This document shows positions 7,299-16,057 of a DNA stretch of 64,000 nt, piece after piece. The notes under the pieces were generated by a model. It was not told the DNA's origin, searched no databases, and worked only from the letters and a program-made list of their open reading frames with translations. This DNA comes from Lawsonibacter sp. (GTDB lineage: Bacteria > Bacillota > Clostridia > Oscillospirales > Oscillospiraceae), in NCBI GenBank assembly GCA_022791995.1, contig JAAWAD010000021.1:62001-126000 (forward strand), written 5' to 3'. Every line of letters begins with the position of its first letter. The first letter of the stretch is position 1. Position numbers and translations under genes: made by a program.

Positions 7299-7496
7299 TC
7301 AAAAGAGAAAGCGAATTCCAAAAGCCGCCAGGTAGAGGACAAAGCCTGCCAAGGTGGCAGCACGGATGTAAGGAGCGTTCTCTGGATCACGGTCATTGGC
7401 CGCCTCACAGAGAGCCAGACCAATCAGGGGAATCAGAAAGGCCAGAGCGACCCGCCCCCAGGGGGACGTACCAGAACCACCATTGCCTCTCGACAT
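7299..7496 (-). CDS. Small membrane protein
   Basis: A 65-residue protein with a Gly/Ser-rich N-terminus and two predicted membrane helices (WGRVALAFLIPLIGLALCEA and the C-terminal AATLAGFVLYLAAFGIRFLF) joined by a charged loop (NDRDPENAP). The ATG at 7496 is preceded at seven bases by GGGAGGTGA, which rules out the upstream ATG at 7520. I do not recognise a family. It stands alone, with a terminator downstream. Confidence 0.7.
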   Translation of the reverse strand: MSRGNGGSGTSPWGRVALAFLIPLIGLALCEAANDRDPENAPYIRAATLAGFVLYLAAFGIRFLF

Positions 7497-7574
7497 GGAA
7501 CTCACCTCCCTTCTGCGCACTGCCTAACATTGCTGCCTATAGCAGTCCTTCCAATAATACTCATAATTCTTTTT

Positions 7575-7598
7575 GTCACCCCCCCGAAGGGGGGTGAC
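7575..7598 (-). other. GC-rich hairpin with UUCG loop after ackA
   Basis: On the minus strand GTCACCCCCC pairs with GGGGGGTGAC around a C(TTCG)G loop, starting about 25 bases past the ackA stop. The next bases are AAAAAG, not a T-tract, so it is an mRNA 3'-end stabiliser or an atypical terminator. Confidence 0.7.
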
Positions 7599-7621
7599 AG
7601 TTTCCTTAATTTTTTCGCCAA

Positions 7622-8818
7622 TTAACCCTTGACAATGGCCGCGGTGTCGATGGCGATCATCAGCTCCTCGTTGGTGGGGATGAGCAGCACCTTCACCTTG
7701 GAGTCGGCGGTGGAGAGGACAGTCTCTTTGCCCCGGACGTCGTTGGCGGCGGCGTCCAGCTTCAGGCCCATAAAGCCCAGGCCCTGGCAGACCATGGCAC
7801 GGATTGCCTTGTCGTTCTCGCCCACGCCAGCGGTAAAAATGACAGCATCCACTCCGCCCATAGCAGCGGCGTAAGCGCCCACATACTTGCGGACCTCATA
7901 AGCAAACTTCTTCTGGGCCAGCTCTGCCTTCTGGTCACCCTTGGCGGCGGCATTTTCCAGGTCACGGAAGTCAGAGCTGACACAGCTCAGACCCTCTACA
8001 CCGGATTTCTTGTTCAGCACGTTGAGCATCTTGTCAATATCCATGCCGTATTGATTCATCAGGTACTGGAGAATACCTGCGTCGATATCGCCGCAGCGGG
8101 TGCCCATAGGAAGACCAGCCAGAGGGGTAAAGCCCATGGAGGTGTCCACGCTCTTTCCGCCGTCAACGGCGGTGATGGAGGAGCCGTTGCCCAAGTGGCA
8201 GGAAATCAGCTTCAGCTCCTCGATAGGCTTGCCCAGCATAGCGGCAGCCCGTTGGGTGACATACTTGTGAGAGGTGCCATGGAAGCCGTAGCGGCGGACC
8301 TTGTCCTTCTCGTAGTACACATAGGGTAGGGCGTACATATAGGCCTCGGGAGGCATGGTCTGGTGGAAGGCGGTGTCAAAAACAGCCACCATAGGTGTGC
8401 CGGGCATAAGTGCCTGGCAGGCCTTGATCCCGATGATGTTGGCGGGGTTATGGAGAGGAGCCAGAGGATTGCACTCCTCAATGGCGGCCATGACCTCGTC
8501 GGTAATCAGAACAGACTTGGCAAACTTCTCGCCGCCATGGACCACCCGGTGTCCCACCGCGTCAATCTCCTTCATGGAACCGATGACGCCGTTGTCCTTG
8601 TGAACCAGAGCGTCCAGCACAGCCTTGATGGCCTCGCTGTGGGTGGGCATAGCCACGTCGGCCTCCTTGATGGCCTCTTTGCCAGCCGGCTTATAGGTAA
8701 ACTTGCCGTCGATGCCAATACGCTCGCACAGACCTTTGGCCAGCACCTCCTGGTTTTCGGGGTTCAGCAGCTGATATTTCAGCGAGGAGCTACCGGCGTT
8801 AATTACTAAGATGTTCAT
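7622..8818 (-). CDS. ackA: Acetate kinase
   Basis: A 398-residue acetate kinase, converting acetyl phosphate and ADP to acetate and ATP, the main ATP-yielding step of acetate fermentation. The start MNILVINAGSSSLKYQL, VVHGGEKF, FDTAFHQTMP, RRYGFHGTSH and LGNGSSITA are canonical. The start at 8818 is supported by AAGGAGAT nine bases upstream; the open frame continues further upstream but that stretch is intergenic. Strong use of GCC, AAG and CTG-type codons fits high expression. No pta gene is adjacent. It is divergent from tmcAL, whose product consumes acetate. Confidence 0.96.
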   Translation of the reverse strand: MNILVINAGSSSLKYQLLNPENQEVLAKGLCERIGIDGKFTYKPAGKEAIKEADVAMPTHSEAIKAVLDALVHKDNGVIGSMKEIDAVGHRVVHGGEKFAKSVLITDEVMAAIEECNPLAPLHNPANIIGIKACQALMPGTPMVAVFDTAFHQTMPPEAYMYALPYVYYEKDKVRRYGFHGTSHKYVTQRAAAMLGKPIEELKLISCHLGNGSSITAVDGGKSVDTSMGFTPLAGLPMGTRCGDIDAGILQYLMNQYGMDIDKMLNVLNKKSGVEGLSCVSSDFRDLENAAAKGDQKAELAQKKFAYEVRKYVGAYAAAMGGVDAVIFTAGVGENDKAIRAMVCQGLGFMGLKLDAAANDVRGKETVLSTADSKVKVLLIPTNEELMIAIDTAAIVKG

Positions 8819-8863
8819 GGGATTTGATCTCCTTCCAAACAAAATTTTACAATGTTTTTTCCG

Positions 8864-8892
8864 TTGCCTTCCGTCCCGGAATCGTTTACAAT
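8864..8892 (+). promoter_or_regulatory. Promoter of tmcAL
   Basis: TTGCCT (8864-8869), a 17-base spacer and TACAAT (8887-8892) lie about 100 bases upstream of tmcAL. Confidence 0.65.
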
Positions 8893-8983
8893 AGGGCTTA
8901 AGGCCTCTTGCCTCTATTTTACCGCTTTTTCTCCAGGAGGACAACTGGTTTTTTGAAAATTCATCCAAAATTTTCTGGAGGGA

Positions 8984-10186
8984 GTGAGCTTTCCTGTGCG
9001 GGTGGCCGGAATTGTTGCAGAATACAACCCTTTCCACACTGGACACGCCTTTCACATTGCCCAAACACGGCGCAGGCTGGGGGAGGATACCGCCATCGTA
9101 ACCGTTATGAGCGGCAACTGGGTCCAGCGAGGGGAGTGCGCTGTCATAGACAAGTGGATGCGCGCCGGCATGGCTTTGACTGGAGGGGCAGACCTGGTGC
9201 TGGAGCTGCCTACCGTATGGGCTACTGCCTCCGCAGAGGGCTTTGCACGGGGAGCCATAGCGACCTTGGCTGCCACGGGGGTGGTGGACACGCTCTCCTT
9301 TGGCAGCGAGCTGGGGGATGTCTCCCCTCTTCAGGCACTAGCCCAGTGTATCAACAGCCCGGCATTCTCTCAGGCGCTCAGACTGGAGCTGGGCCCCAAA
9401 AAAAGCTTTGCTCTGTGCCGGCGGAATGCGGTAGAACGCCTCCTTGGCCCGGAGAAGGCTTCTCTTCTGGATTTTCCCAACAACAGTCTGGGGGTGGAAT
9501 ATCTGCGTTTTCTTCCTCCAGACATGATGGCAGTCACCATCCCACGCCGCGGAGCGGCCCACGACGGAGAAACGGTTGGAGCGTTTGCTTCTGCCTCCCT
9601 TCTACGCCGGTGGATCCGGGCGGGAGAACTGGAAAGGGCTTCTCCTTTCCTGCCCTTGCCCTGGAAGGGTGACGCCGCCGACCTGAAGCAGCTGGAGCGG
9701 GTTGCCATTGCCCGTCTGCGCTCTATGTCGCTGGCAGAGGCAGAGGCCCTTCCAGACAGCGGCGATGGTCTGGCCGCCCGCCTGCTGTACGCCGCCCGGC
9801 AGACCGCAAATCTGGAGGAGCTGTACACCCTGACAAAGACCCGGACCTATACCCATGCCCGGGTACGGCGACTGGTGCTCTATGCTCTGCTGGGTCTGCG
9901 GGCGATGGACCGCCCCGCTTCGCCCCTATACATCCGCGTGCTGGCCCTCAACAGCCGTGGGCGGCTGGTCCTGAAAGAGATGGCCCGAAAAGCTGCACTC
10001 CCCTTTTTTGTAAAGGCGGCGCACATCCACGACAGAACCTTCCATCGCTTTTCCCCAGAAGCCCAGACCCTGTTCGCTCTGGAGGAGCGGTTCACCGACC
10101 TGTTTGCCCTCTGCTTTCCCACACCCCGGCCTGGCGGACTGGAGTGGACAACCAACCCGATTGTAGAACTGAATCGAGGTGTTTGA
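8984..10186 (+). CDS. tmcAL: tRNA(Met) cytidine acetate ligase
   Basis: A protein of about 400 residues of the YlbM/TmcAL family, which activates acetate with ATP and acetylates C34 of elongator tRNA(Met). The nucleotidyltransferase signature GIVAEYNPFHTGH at the N-terminus and SGNWVQRGE are diagnostic. Start choice is uncertain: GTG at 8984 is only two bases from GGAGG, while GTG at 8996 gives the usual N-terminus (RVAGIVAEYNPFH) but with a 14-base spacing. It is followed two bases later by the DUF3795 gene. Its head-to-head position with ackA fits its use of free acetate. Confidence 0.92.
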   Translation: MSFPVRVAGIVAEYNPFHTGHAFHIAQTRRRLGEDTAIVTVMSGNWVQRGECAVIDKWMRAGMALTGGADLVLELPTVWATASAEGFARGAIATLAATGVVDTLSFGSELGDVSPLQALAQCINSPAFSQALRLELGPKKSFALCRRNAVERLLGPEKASLLDFPNNSLGVEYLRFLPPDMMAVTIPRRGAAHDGETVGAFASASLLRRWIRAGELERASPFLPLPWKGDAADLKQLERVAIARLRSMSLAEAEALPDSGDGLAARLLYAARQTANLEELYTLTKTRTYTHARVRRLVLYALLGLRAMDRPASPLYIRVLALNSRGRLVLKEMARKAALPFFVKAAHIHDRTFHRFSPEAQTLFALEERFTDLFALCFPTPRPGGLEWTTNPIVELNRGV

Positions 10187-10188
10187 GG

Positions 10189-10740
10189 ATGAAAGGATTT
10201 TCCCGGAAAGACCAAGCATTTTCCATGTGCGGATTGAGCTGTGCCCTATGCCCAATGAAGCTAGGCGGATATTGTCCTGGCTGTGGCGGTGGAGAGGGAA
10301 ACCAGTCCTGTACTTTGGCTCGGTGCAGTTTAGAGAGAGGCGGCCTGGAGTATTGTTTCCAGTGTGGTCAATATCCCTGCGAGAAATACGAAAACTTTGA
10401 CCAATACGACTCGTTTCTTACACATCAGGGACGGGCCAGGCATGTGGAGCGTGCCCGGCAGCTTGGTGTGGCACAGTATCGACAGGAGCTTAAGGAAAAG
10501 GCCTCCCTTTTACAGACCCTTTTAACGGAGTTTTACACAGGCCGAAAAAAGACCTTTTACTGTGTCGCAGTTGACCTGCTGGAGCTGGAAGATATCCGCG
10601 CTGTGGCAGATCAGTTCCTCTCTGTTCGGGACCAGAAAGAGCGGGAGCGGAAGGCGGTCGCTTTTCTGGAGGAGCTGGCTGTTCAACGCGGTACCACACT
10701 CAAGCTGCGAAAGAAACCCAAAAAAGCCAAGCAAAATTAG
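10189..10740 (+). CDS. DUF3795 domain protein
   Basis: A 183-residue protein. The N-terminal half carries the Cys-rich DUF3795 domain: CGLSCALC, YCPGC, C-x4-C and YCFQCGQYPC (about residues 13-66), which presumably binds metal. The C-terminal half is helical and ends in a Lys-rich tail (LRKKPKKAKQ). The ATG at 10189 directly follows the tmcAL TGA and is preceded by GAGGTG at eight bases. Function unknown; other DUF3795 proteins occur widely in anaerobes. It is in the same transcript as tmcAL and the DUF3810 gene. Confidence 0.8.
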   Translation: MKGFSRKDQAFSMCGLSCALCPMKLGGYCPGCGGGEGNQSCTLARCSLERGGLEYCFQCGQYPCEKYENFDQYDSFLTHQGRARHVERARQLGVAQYRQELKEKASLLQTLLTEFYTGRKKTFYCVAVDLLELEDIRAVADQFLSVRDQKERERKAVAFLEELAVQRGTTLKLRKKPKKAKQN

Positions 10741-10761
10741 ATCCAGAAAGGGGGAACCCAT

Positions 10762-11862
10762 ATGGGAATACAGACGAAAAAAATGGTACATTGGAGGCTA
10801 TGGACCGCTCTTCTCCTTCCGCTGGGGCTTGTAGGGCTGTTTGAACTGGTGAAAGAAAACCGGCCGCTTATGGACAGCTGGGTCTTCCATATCATGGCCC
10901 CCATGGAACAGCTGTGGGGACGGCTCTGGTCCGTTCTCCCCCTCTCTGGCCTGGAGCTGCTGGCAGTGCTTGTTTTGGCTGGGAGTGTTTTCTGGTCGGT
11001 GCGGACCGCGGTTTTTGCGTGGAGGGACCGGGGCGGATGGGCGCTGTTCCGCCGGCTGGCTGCCTTGGCTGCGGTTTGGCTATGGCTGTGGGCCGGGCTG
11101 TGCTGGCTGTGGAATGCGGCCTACTACGCCTCTCCCTTCACCCAACGTGCAGGGCTGGAGGCTGGCCCTTGCTCTGTGGAGGAGCTAACTGCTGTGACTG
11201 CATATTTTGCAGAGCAGGCTGCCCGGCTCTCCGTCCAGGTAGCCCGGGACCAGGAGGGACACTTCGCCGAGAACCTGTCCGACTGCTTTCAGCGCGGAAC
11301 CGCTGTGTACGAGGGACTGACAAGGGAATTTTCCTGCCTGGAAATACGGTCCGTTCAAGCCAAACCGCTGGTCTTTTCCCGGCTTCAGAGTATTCTGGGC
11401 TTCACCGGAATTTACTCCCCCTTCACAGGCGAGGCCAATGTGAATGTGGACGCGCCACTCTGTCTGGTCCCTGCCACCATCGCCCATGAAATGGCCCACC
11501 AACGGATGGTATCCTCCGAGCTGGAGGCCAACTTTGTGGGCATCGCCGCCTGTGCTACCAGCGAGGACCTGGTGTTTCAGTATTCCGGCTATCTGATGGG
11601 CCTGATTCAACTGTGCAATGCCCTCTACCCTGTGGACGACTCAGCCTGGCTCCGTATTGCAGAGACATACTTCACCCCTCAGCTGTCCACCGACTGGAGG
11701 GATAATAACACCTATTGGGCCGCGCTTTCCTCCCCAGTGGAGGAGGCTGCCGGCCGGGTTTACGACGGGTTTCTGAAAGGAAACGATCAGGAGCTGGGGA
11801 TTCGCTCTTATGGCGCCTGTGTGGATCTTCTGGTTTCCTATTTTGGCACCTTGCTTCCATAA
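10762..11862 (+). CDS. DUF3810 family membrane metalloprotease-like protein
   Basis: A 366-residue protein with three N-terminal membrane helices (about residues 12-30, 62-80 and 92-115) and a large extracytoplasmic domain. The zinc motif HEMAH (HExxH) is at about residue 241, with SELEANFVG following as the likely third-ligand region (gluzincin pattern). This matches DUF3810, putative membrane zinc peptidases. The substrate is unknown. It starts 21 bases after the DUF3795 gene with GAAAGGGGG upstream, and ends at a bidirectional terminator. Confidence 0.82.
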   Translation: MGIQTKKMVHWRLWTALLLPLGLVGLFELVKENRPLMDSWVFHIMAPMEQLWGRLWSVLPLSGLELLAVLVLAGSVFWSVRTAVFAWRDRGGWALFRRLAALAAVWLWLWAGLCWLWNAAYYASPFTQRAGLEAGPCSVEELTAVTAYFAEQAARLSVQVARDQEGHFAENLSDCFQRGTAVYEGLTREFSCLEIRSVQAKPLVFSRLQSILGFTGIYSPFTGEANVNVDAPLCLVPATIAHEMAHQRMVSSELEANFVGIAACATSEDLVFQYSGYLMGLIQLCNALYPVDDSAWLRIAETYFTPQLSTDWRDNNTYWAALSSPVEEAAGRVYDGFLKGNDQELGIRSYGACVDLLVSYFGTLLP

Positions 11863-11865
11863 ACA

Positions 11866-11892
11866 AAACGCACCACAGGTTGTGGTGCGTTT
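11866..11892. terminator. Bidirectional terminator
   Basis: AAACGCACCACA pairs perfectly with TGTGGTGCGTTT around a three-base loop. T-rich bases follow on both strands, so it serves the convergent DUF3810 and TSUP genes. Confidence 0.88.
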
Positions 11893-11895
11893 CCT

Positions 11896-12669
11896 TTATA
11901 CCACTAAATTGTAGACCAACCGGGCCACAAGCAGCGCCAGCACCACAAAGAACATGGGGCGAATCACTTTAGCGCCCCCCTTTAAAGCCATGCTGGAGCC
12001 CACATAATTGCCCGCAATGCTGCATAATGCCGCCGGAAGACCCACGGCCCATACCACCTTTCCTGCAAGGGCAAACGCGACAAGAGCGGCAAAATTGCTG
12101 CCCAGATTGGCTGCTTTGGTATTTCCAGAGGCAGTCAGCAGGTCGAACTTGCATAGCCCTGTATAAGCAAGAATCAGAAAGGTACCAGCCCCGGGGCCAA
12201 AAAAACCGTCATACGCGCCAATGACCAGCCCAATCCCCACAGACATGGCGATGAGCTGAGGGAGGCTGAATTGACTCGAACCATTCTCCCCGCCGAAGTC
12301 CCGCTTCAAAAGGAGAAAAACCGCCATAACCGGGACAACTGCCAGCAACAGATAGTAGAGAGCCCGCTCTGGCACTACCAGATTCAACCTTGCGCCTGCC
12401 CAGGATCCGATCAGGCCTCCGACAGCTCCAGCCAATGCACTGGGCAGGTGAATGTCTCCCCGCTTTAAAAAACGGGCAGTGGACAGAACAGCACCGAAGG
12501 TGCTGCTGCACTTGTTGGTACCCGACGCGATATGTGCGGGCAGACCAGCCAACAGATAGGCCGGCAGGCTCACCAGTCCGCCGCCGCCGGCAACTGCATC
12601 AACCAGCCCGCCCAAAAAAACCAGCGGGCAGACAACGGCCCAGGTATAAACCAGATCACTCCACTCCAT
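11896..12669 (-). CDS. TSUP-family (TauE/SafE) transporter
   Basis: A 257-residue integral membrane protein of the sulfite exporter TauE/SafE family, with about eight hydrophobic segments. The paired glycine-rich signatures are present: GLVDAVAGGGGLVSLPAYLLAGLP with ASGTNK near residues 20-55, and GAYDGFFGPGAGTFL with ASGNTKAAN in the second half. These proteins export small sulfur or organic anions. The start at 12669 follows GGGAG at seven bases; the longer frame to 13122 overlaps rarA and is spurious. Substrate cannot be deduced from neighbours. Confidence 0.88.
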   Translation of the reverse strand: MEWSDLVYTWAVVCPLVFLGGLVDAVAGGGGLVSLPAYLLAGLPAHIASGTNKCSSTFGAVLSTARFLKRGDIHLPSALAGAVGGLIGSWAGARLNLVVPERALYYLLLAVVPVMAVFLLLKRDFGGENGSSQFSLPQLIAMSVGIGLVIGAYDGFFGPGAGTFLILAYTGLCKFDLLTASGNTKAANLGSNFAALVAFALAGKVVWAVGLPAALCSIAGNYVGSSMALKGGAKVIRPMFFVVLALLVARLVYNLVV

Positions 12670-12745
12670 GTTTCTCCCTACTGTGTTTATAAATCTGTCT
12701 TCAGAACCACACACTGACTTGCCCAAAGCTATGGGTATAGGTGTT

Positions 12746-14017
12746 TTAGAGCTGCGTTCCCTTGATTCCCTCCCAGTACCGCCGGGCGGCCTGCTCTGTT
12801 TTATTGTCGCCGTAGCAGTAATACTGCACCCCTCGTAGCACGTCAGGAAGGTACTGCTGCGCCACCCAGTGCCCTGGGAAGCTGTGCGGGTACAGATACC
12901 CCTGCTCCCGCTCCATCCCGGAGGAGTCGGCATGGATATTTTGTAGCTCCCGTGGGATATCTCCCGTCCGCCCTGCCCGTACATCGGCGCTGGCAGCGTC
13001 AATGGCTGCACATACTGAGTTCGACTTAGGGGCAGTAGCCAGCAGTACCGCCGCCTGGGCCAGCGGAAGGCGGGCCTCTGGCAGACCAAGCTGGAGTGCG
13101 TTGTCCACCAAAGCCTTGACAATCATGGCTGCCTGCGGGTAAGCCATCCCTACATCCTCACTGGCTGAGCACAGCAGGCGGCGTATGGCAGTAATCAGAT
13201 CTCCAGCCTCCAGCAGGCGGGCCAGATAGTGAAGGGCGGCGTCCGGGTCGGAGCCTCGCAGGGACTTCATCAGGGCGGAAGCGATGTCATAGTGGGAGTC
13301 CCCCTCCCGGTCATACCGCATCGCTGACTTCTGAGCTGCCGTTTTCGCATCCTCCAGAGTGACAAGGAGTTTCCCTTGCTCCCGATTGGAAGCACTCAGC
13401 AGAAGCTCGATAGCGTTCATGGCCTTTCGGATATCGCCGCCGCAGGCCCAGGCAAGGTGCTGCTGGACCCCCTCTTCACAGACCACTTGGGACCCCAGAC
13501 GCTTTTCCATAATGGAAATCCCCCGCTCGACTGCGGGCAGTGCGTCCTCCGCCGTGATTTGTTTAAATTCAAAGACAGTGGCCCGGGAGAGCACCGCACC
13601 AAAGACTGCAAAAAAGGGGTTTTCTGTTGTGGAGGCAATCAGGGTAATGCGGCCGTCCTCCATAAACTCCAGTAGCGACTGCTGCTGCTTTTTGTTAAAA
13701 TATTGAATCTCGTCCAGGTAGAGCAGCACCCCCTCTGGAGCCAGCAGAGTGCCGATATCCGCCATAATCTCCTTGATGTCTCCAATGGAGGCGGTGGTAG
13801 CGTTTAGCCGGTGGAGCGGCCGGTTAGTTCTCTGGGCAATGATGTTGGCCACAGTGGTTTTTCCTGTCCCTGAGGGACCATAAAAAATCAGATTCGGGAT
13901 GGTTCCTCCCTCAATCACCCGACGCAAAAGGCCGTCCACCCCCAGAATATGCCGCTGTCCCACCACCTCGTCCAAGGTCTGAGGCCGTATTTCATCCGCC
14001 AAGGGCCGGTAGGCCAT
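12746..14017 (-). CDS. rarA: Replication-associated recombination protein A (AAA+ ATPase)
   Basis: A 423-residue RarA/MgsA, a clamp-loader-like AAA+ ATPase acting at stalled forks. Visible are RPQTLDEVVGQ at the N-terminus, Walker A GPSGTGKTT (about 47-55), Walker B LLYLDEI, sensor STTENPFFAV, the arginine-finger region LSRATVF, and the C-terminal tetramerisation region with RLLCSASEDVG and SAMRYDREGD(S)HYD. Length is typical. It stands alone on the minus strand, with 77 bases to the TSUP gene. Confidence 0.94.
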   Translation of the reverse strand: MAYRPLADEIRPQTLDEVVGQRHILGVDGLLRRVIEGGTIPNLIFYGPSGTGKTTVANIIAQRTNRPLHRLNATTASIGDIKEIMADIGTLLAPEGVLLYLDEIQYFNKKQQQSLLEFMEDGRITLIASTTENPFFAVFGAVLSRATVFEFKQITAEDALPAVERGISIMEKRLGSQVVCEEGVQQHLAWACGGDIRKAMNAIELLLSASNREQGKLLVTLEDAKTAAQKSAMRYDREGDSHYDIASALMKSLRGSDPDAALHYLARLLEAGDLITAIRRLLCSASEDVGMAYPQAAMIVKALVDNALQLGLPEARLPLAQAAVLLATAPKSNSVCAAIDAASADVRAGRTGDIPRELQNIHADSSGMEREQGYLYPHSFPGHWVAQQYLPDVLRGVQYYCYGDNKTEQAARRYWEGIKGTQL

Positions 14018-14134
14018 GGTTGGTCACACCTTTCTTCTTTTGATTGCACCTTCAGGCCATCGCTGTCAGACCCGCGGCTGTCCACATCATTTTGAATGCT
14101 TATCTTTCTTTTTTATAGAACGCTTCCTGAACAA

Positions 14135-14710
14135 TCATCTCTCTGCCTCCAGCGCCCCAGCATATTGCCGCAGTGCTCTGCGCCGTTGCTGCCAGTCGGG
14201 CATGAGGACATCCATTTGGGCGTAAAAACTCGAGCCATGGTCGTGGTGGAGAAAATGGACCAGCTCATGTAGAGCCACATAGTCCCGCAGCGCCTCCGGG
14301 CACCTGGCCAACGCAGTGTTCAGCGTGATGTACCCCTGGGCCCAGTGGCAGTTCCCCCACTGGCTGCGCATCCGCCGCAGCTTCAGTGCAGGTTTTTCCA
14401 CGCCAAGGGGAGCAACCATGGGATAGACCCGATCCATAGCCTGTTCCAGCAACTCCTGACAGAGCAAACGGGACGGCTCCGGGGGCAGCTCCATCTGCCG
14501 AACTCCTTCCAACCGCCGAAGGTTCTCCGTCAGCCAGAGGGATTTCTCCTGGATGAACTCGTCTGCCCGCCGGGTGGAGCACCGCAGCGGCACGGACAAA
14601 ACCACTGTAAGGTTCCGTTCCACCCGCAGGTTTAAATTTTTGACCCGTTTTTTTACCAGTGTATAGGTCAACAGTCCAAATGGCGTATCCACCAAACGCA
14701 GCTGCTCCAC
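14135..14710 (-). CDS. YgjP/SprT-like M48-type metallopeptidase
   Basis: A 191-residue protein of the YgjP-like metallopeptidase domain (former DUF45). It shows MRSQWGNC and HELVHFLHHDHG, giving the HExxH zinc motif and third His. The substrate is unknown; such proteins often accompany DNA repair or restriction genes but here none is adjacent except rarA. I choose the GTG at 14710, which has AAGGAGG eight bases upstream. The TTG at 14770 suggested by the open frame is actually the -35 box of the promoter, so it cannot be the start. Confidence 0.82.
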   Translation of the reverse strand: MEQLRLVDTPFGLLTYTLVKKRVKNLNLRVERNLTVVLSVPLRCSTRRADEFIQEKSLWLTENLRRLEGVRQMELPPEPSRLLCQELLEQAMDRVYPMVAPLGVEKPALKLRRMRSQWGNCHWAQGYITLNTALARCPEALRDYVALHELVHFLHHDHGSSFYAQMDVLMPDWQQRRRALRQYAGALEAER

Positions 14711-14741
14711 AAGCGGTTCCTCCTTTTCCAAGAGTGGCTCT

Positions 14742-14770
14742 ATTATACTCTCTTTTCCAGCCCCAGGCAA
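14742..14770 (-). promoter_or_regulatory. Promoter of the YgjP-type gene
   Basis: TTGCCT (14770 down to 14765), a 17-base spacer and a perfect TATAAT (14747 down to 14742). Transcription would start about 25 bases before the GTG at 14710. Confidence 0.8.
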
Positions 14771-14845
14771 TTCTTTTTTCGGACAGGCAATTTTTTTGTC
14801 CCAGGGAATATTCTTAAATAAAATCCAACGGGGAGGCGGAACGCG

Positions 14846-16018
14846 GTGAGCTGTCTGATAGGGAAACAGAAATATCGGGATTGCTTCATTGGGGCGGGGC
14901 TTCTACTGGCGGCAGCCTCCTTGATTCTGTGGCCAGAGGAGGCCATTACGGCCATGCGGGATGGGCTGAAGCTGTGCGGGAATGTGATCGTCCCCTCTCT
15001 GTTCCCCTTCTTTGTTCTGTCCTCCCTGGTGGTGGAGCTGGGGATGTCCCGATATCTGGGTAAGCTGCTGGCGCCGGTCATGGTCCCTCTGTTCCGGGTC
15101 AACGGCTCCTGTGCCGCCGCGCTGGCGCTAGGCTTTGTGGGGGGCTATCCGGTGGGGGCCAAGACGGCTATCCAGCTGTACCAAAAGGGACAGTGCTCCA
15201 AAGCGGAGGCAGAACGGCTGCTGGCCTTCTGCAACAACTGCGGCCCTGCGTTTATTCTCGGCGTGGTGGGCACAGGGGTATTTGGGAGCGGGACGGCGGG
15301 GCTGCTGCTCTATTTGGCCCACCTGCTGGCCTCTCTGGCAGTGGGGCTGCTGTTCCGATTTTACCAGCCCGAAGAGGGGCCGCTGCCCGTCCGGGGCGGG
15401 GCTCAGTTTCAGACAGCCAGCTTCTCTGCTGCCTTTACCCGGTCTGTCACTGGCTCTCTCCGGTCCACCTTGAACATCTGCGCCTTTATCCTGTTTTTTT
15501 CAGTGGTCATCCGGGTTTTGACAATCTCTGGCCTGCTGACTGCCGCCGCCTCTCTCCTGGCCGCCCTGCTCGCCCCATTGGGGCTATCCCAAATCTGGGC
15601 TCAGCGGCTGCTGACTGGTCTGCTGGAGCTGTCCTCCGGGGTTTCCTCTCTTACCAGCGGGGCCCTTTCCAGCCGGCTGTCTATGGCTGCTTTCCTGCTG
15701 GGGTGGGCAGGCGTATCCGTCCACTGCCAGGTAATGGCTTTTCTGGGGGAGAGCGGTCTGTCTTTCAAAACTTATTTGACAGGAAAGCTGCTCCATGGTG
15801 GGTTGTCCGCTGTACTCATCGCCTGGCTGTTCCGCTTGTTTCCTCGGCCAGCCTCTGCCTATCTGATAGAGCAGACAGAAGCCATTGCCCGTCTGGACTT
15901 TCACAAGGCCTTAACCATCTCTGCTGGGGCCGCCTGGGGGACTTGGCTGTTCTTTTTGGCGCTGACTCTGTGGGCGGTAAAAAAAAGCAGTGGAAAAAAG
16001 CGCCTCTATAGAGTATAA
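14846..16018 (+). CDS. ylbJ: Sporulation integral membrane protein YlbJ
   Basis: A 390-residue protein with about ten membrane helices and the nucleoside-recognition (gate) domain pattern: GLKLCGNVIVPSLFPFFVLSSLVVELG and ALGFVGGYPVGAKTA in the first half, then NICAFILFFSVVIRV and LTGLLELSSGV in the second. This matches YlbJ, made in the mother cell and required for spore cortex formation. A GTG start at 14846 follows GGGGAGG at nine bases. It is divergent from the YgjP-type gene and followed after 39 bases by a small Cys-rich gene. Confidence 0.9.
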   Translation: MSCLIGKQKYRDCFIGAGLLLAAASLILWPEEAITAMRDGLKLCGNVIVPSLFPFFVLSSLVVELGMSRYLGKLLAPVMVPLFRVNGSCAAALALGFVGGYPVGAKTAIQLYQKGQCSKAEAERLLAFCNNCGPAFILGVVGTGVFGSGTAGLLLYLAHLLASLAVGLLFRFYQPEEGPLPVRGGAQFQTASFSAAFTRSVTGSLRSTLNICAFILFFSVVIRVLTISGLLTAAASLLAALLAPLGLSQIWAQRLLTGLLELSSGVSSLTSGALSSRLSMAAFLLGWAGVSVHCQVMAFLGESGLSFKTYLTGKLLHGGLSAVLIAWLFRLFPRPASAYLIEQTEAIARLDFHKALTISAGAAWGTWLFFLALTLWAVKKSSGKKRLYRV

Positions 16019-16057
16019 TAGAAGGACCGAATCCAAAGCCGCAAAGGAGTGCCTTCT

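Noticed and set aside
8819-9064. N-terminal extension of the ackA frame by 82 codons
   Set aside because: The extension has no homology to acetate kinase and covers the ackA-tmcAL regulatory region; the real start has an AAGGAGAT site.
14711-14770. TTG start for the YgjP-type peptidase
   Set aside because: The TTG is the -35 and a TATAAT lies 17 bases on, so this stretch is promoter; GTG at 14710 has AAGGAGG.
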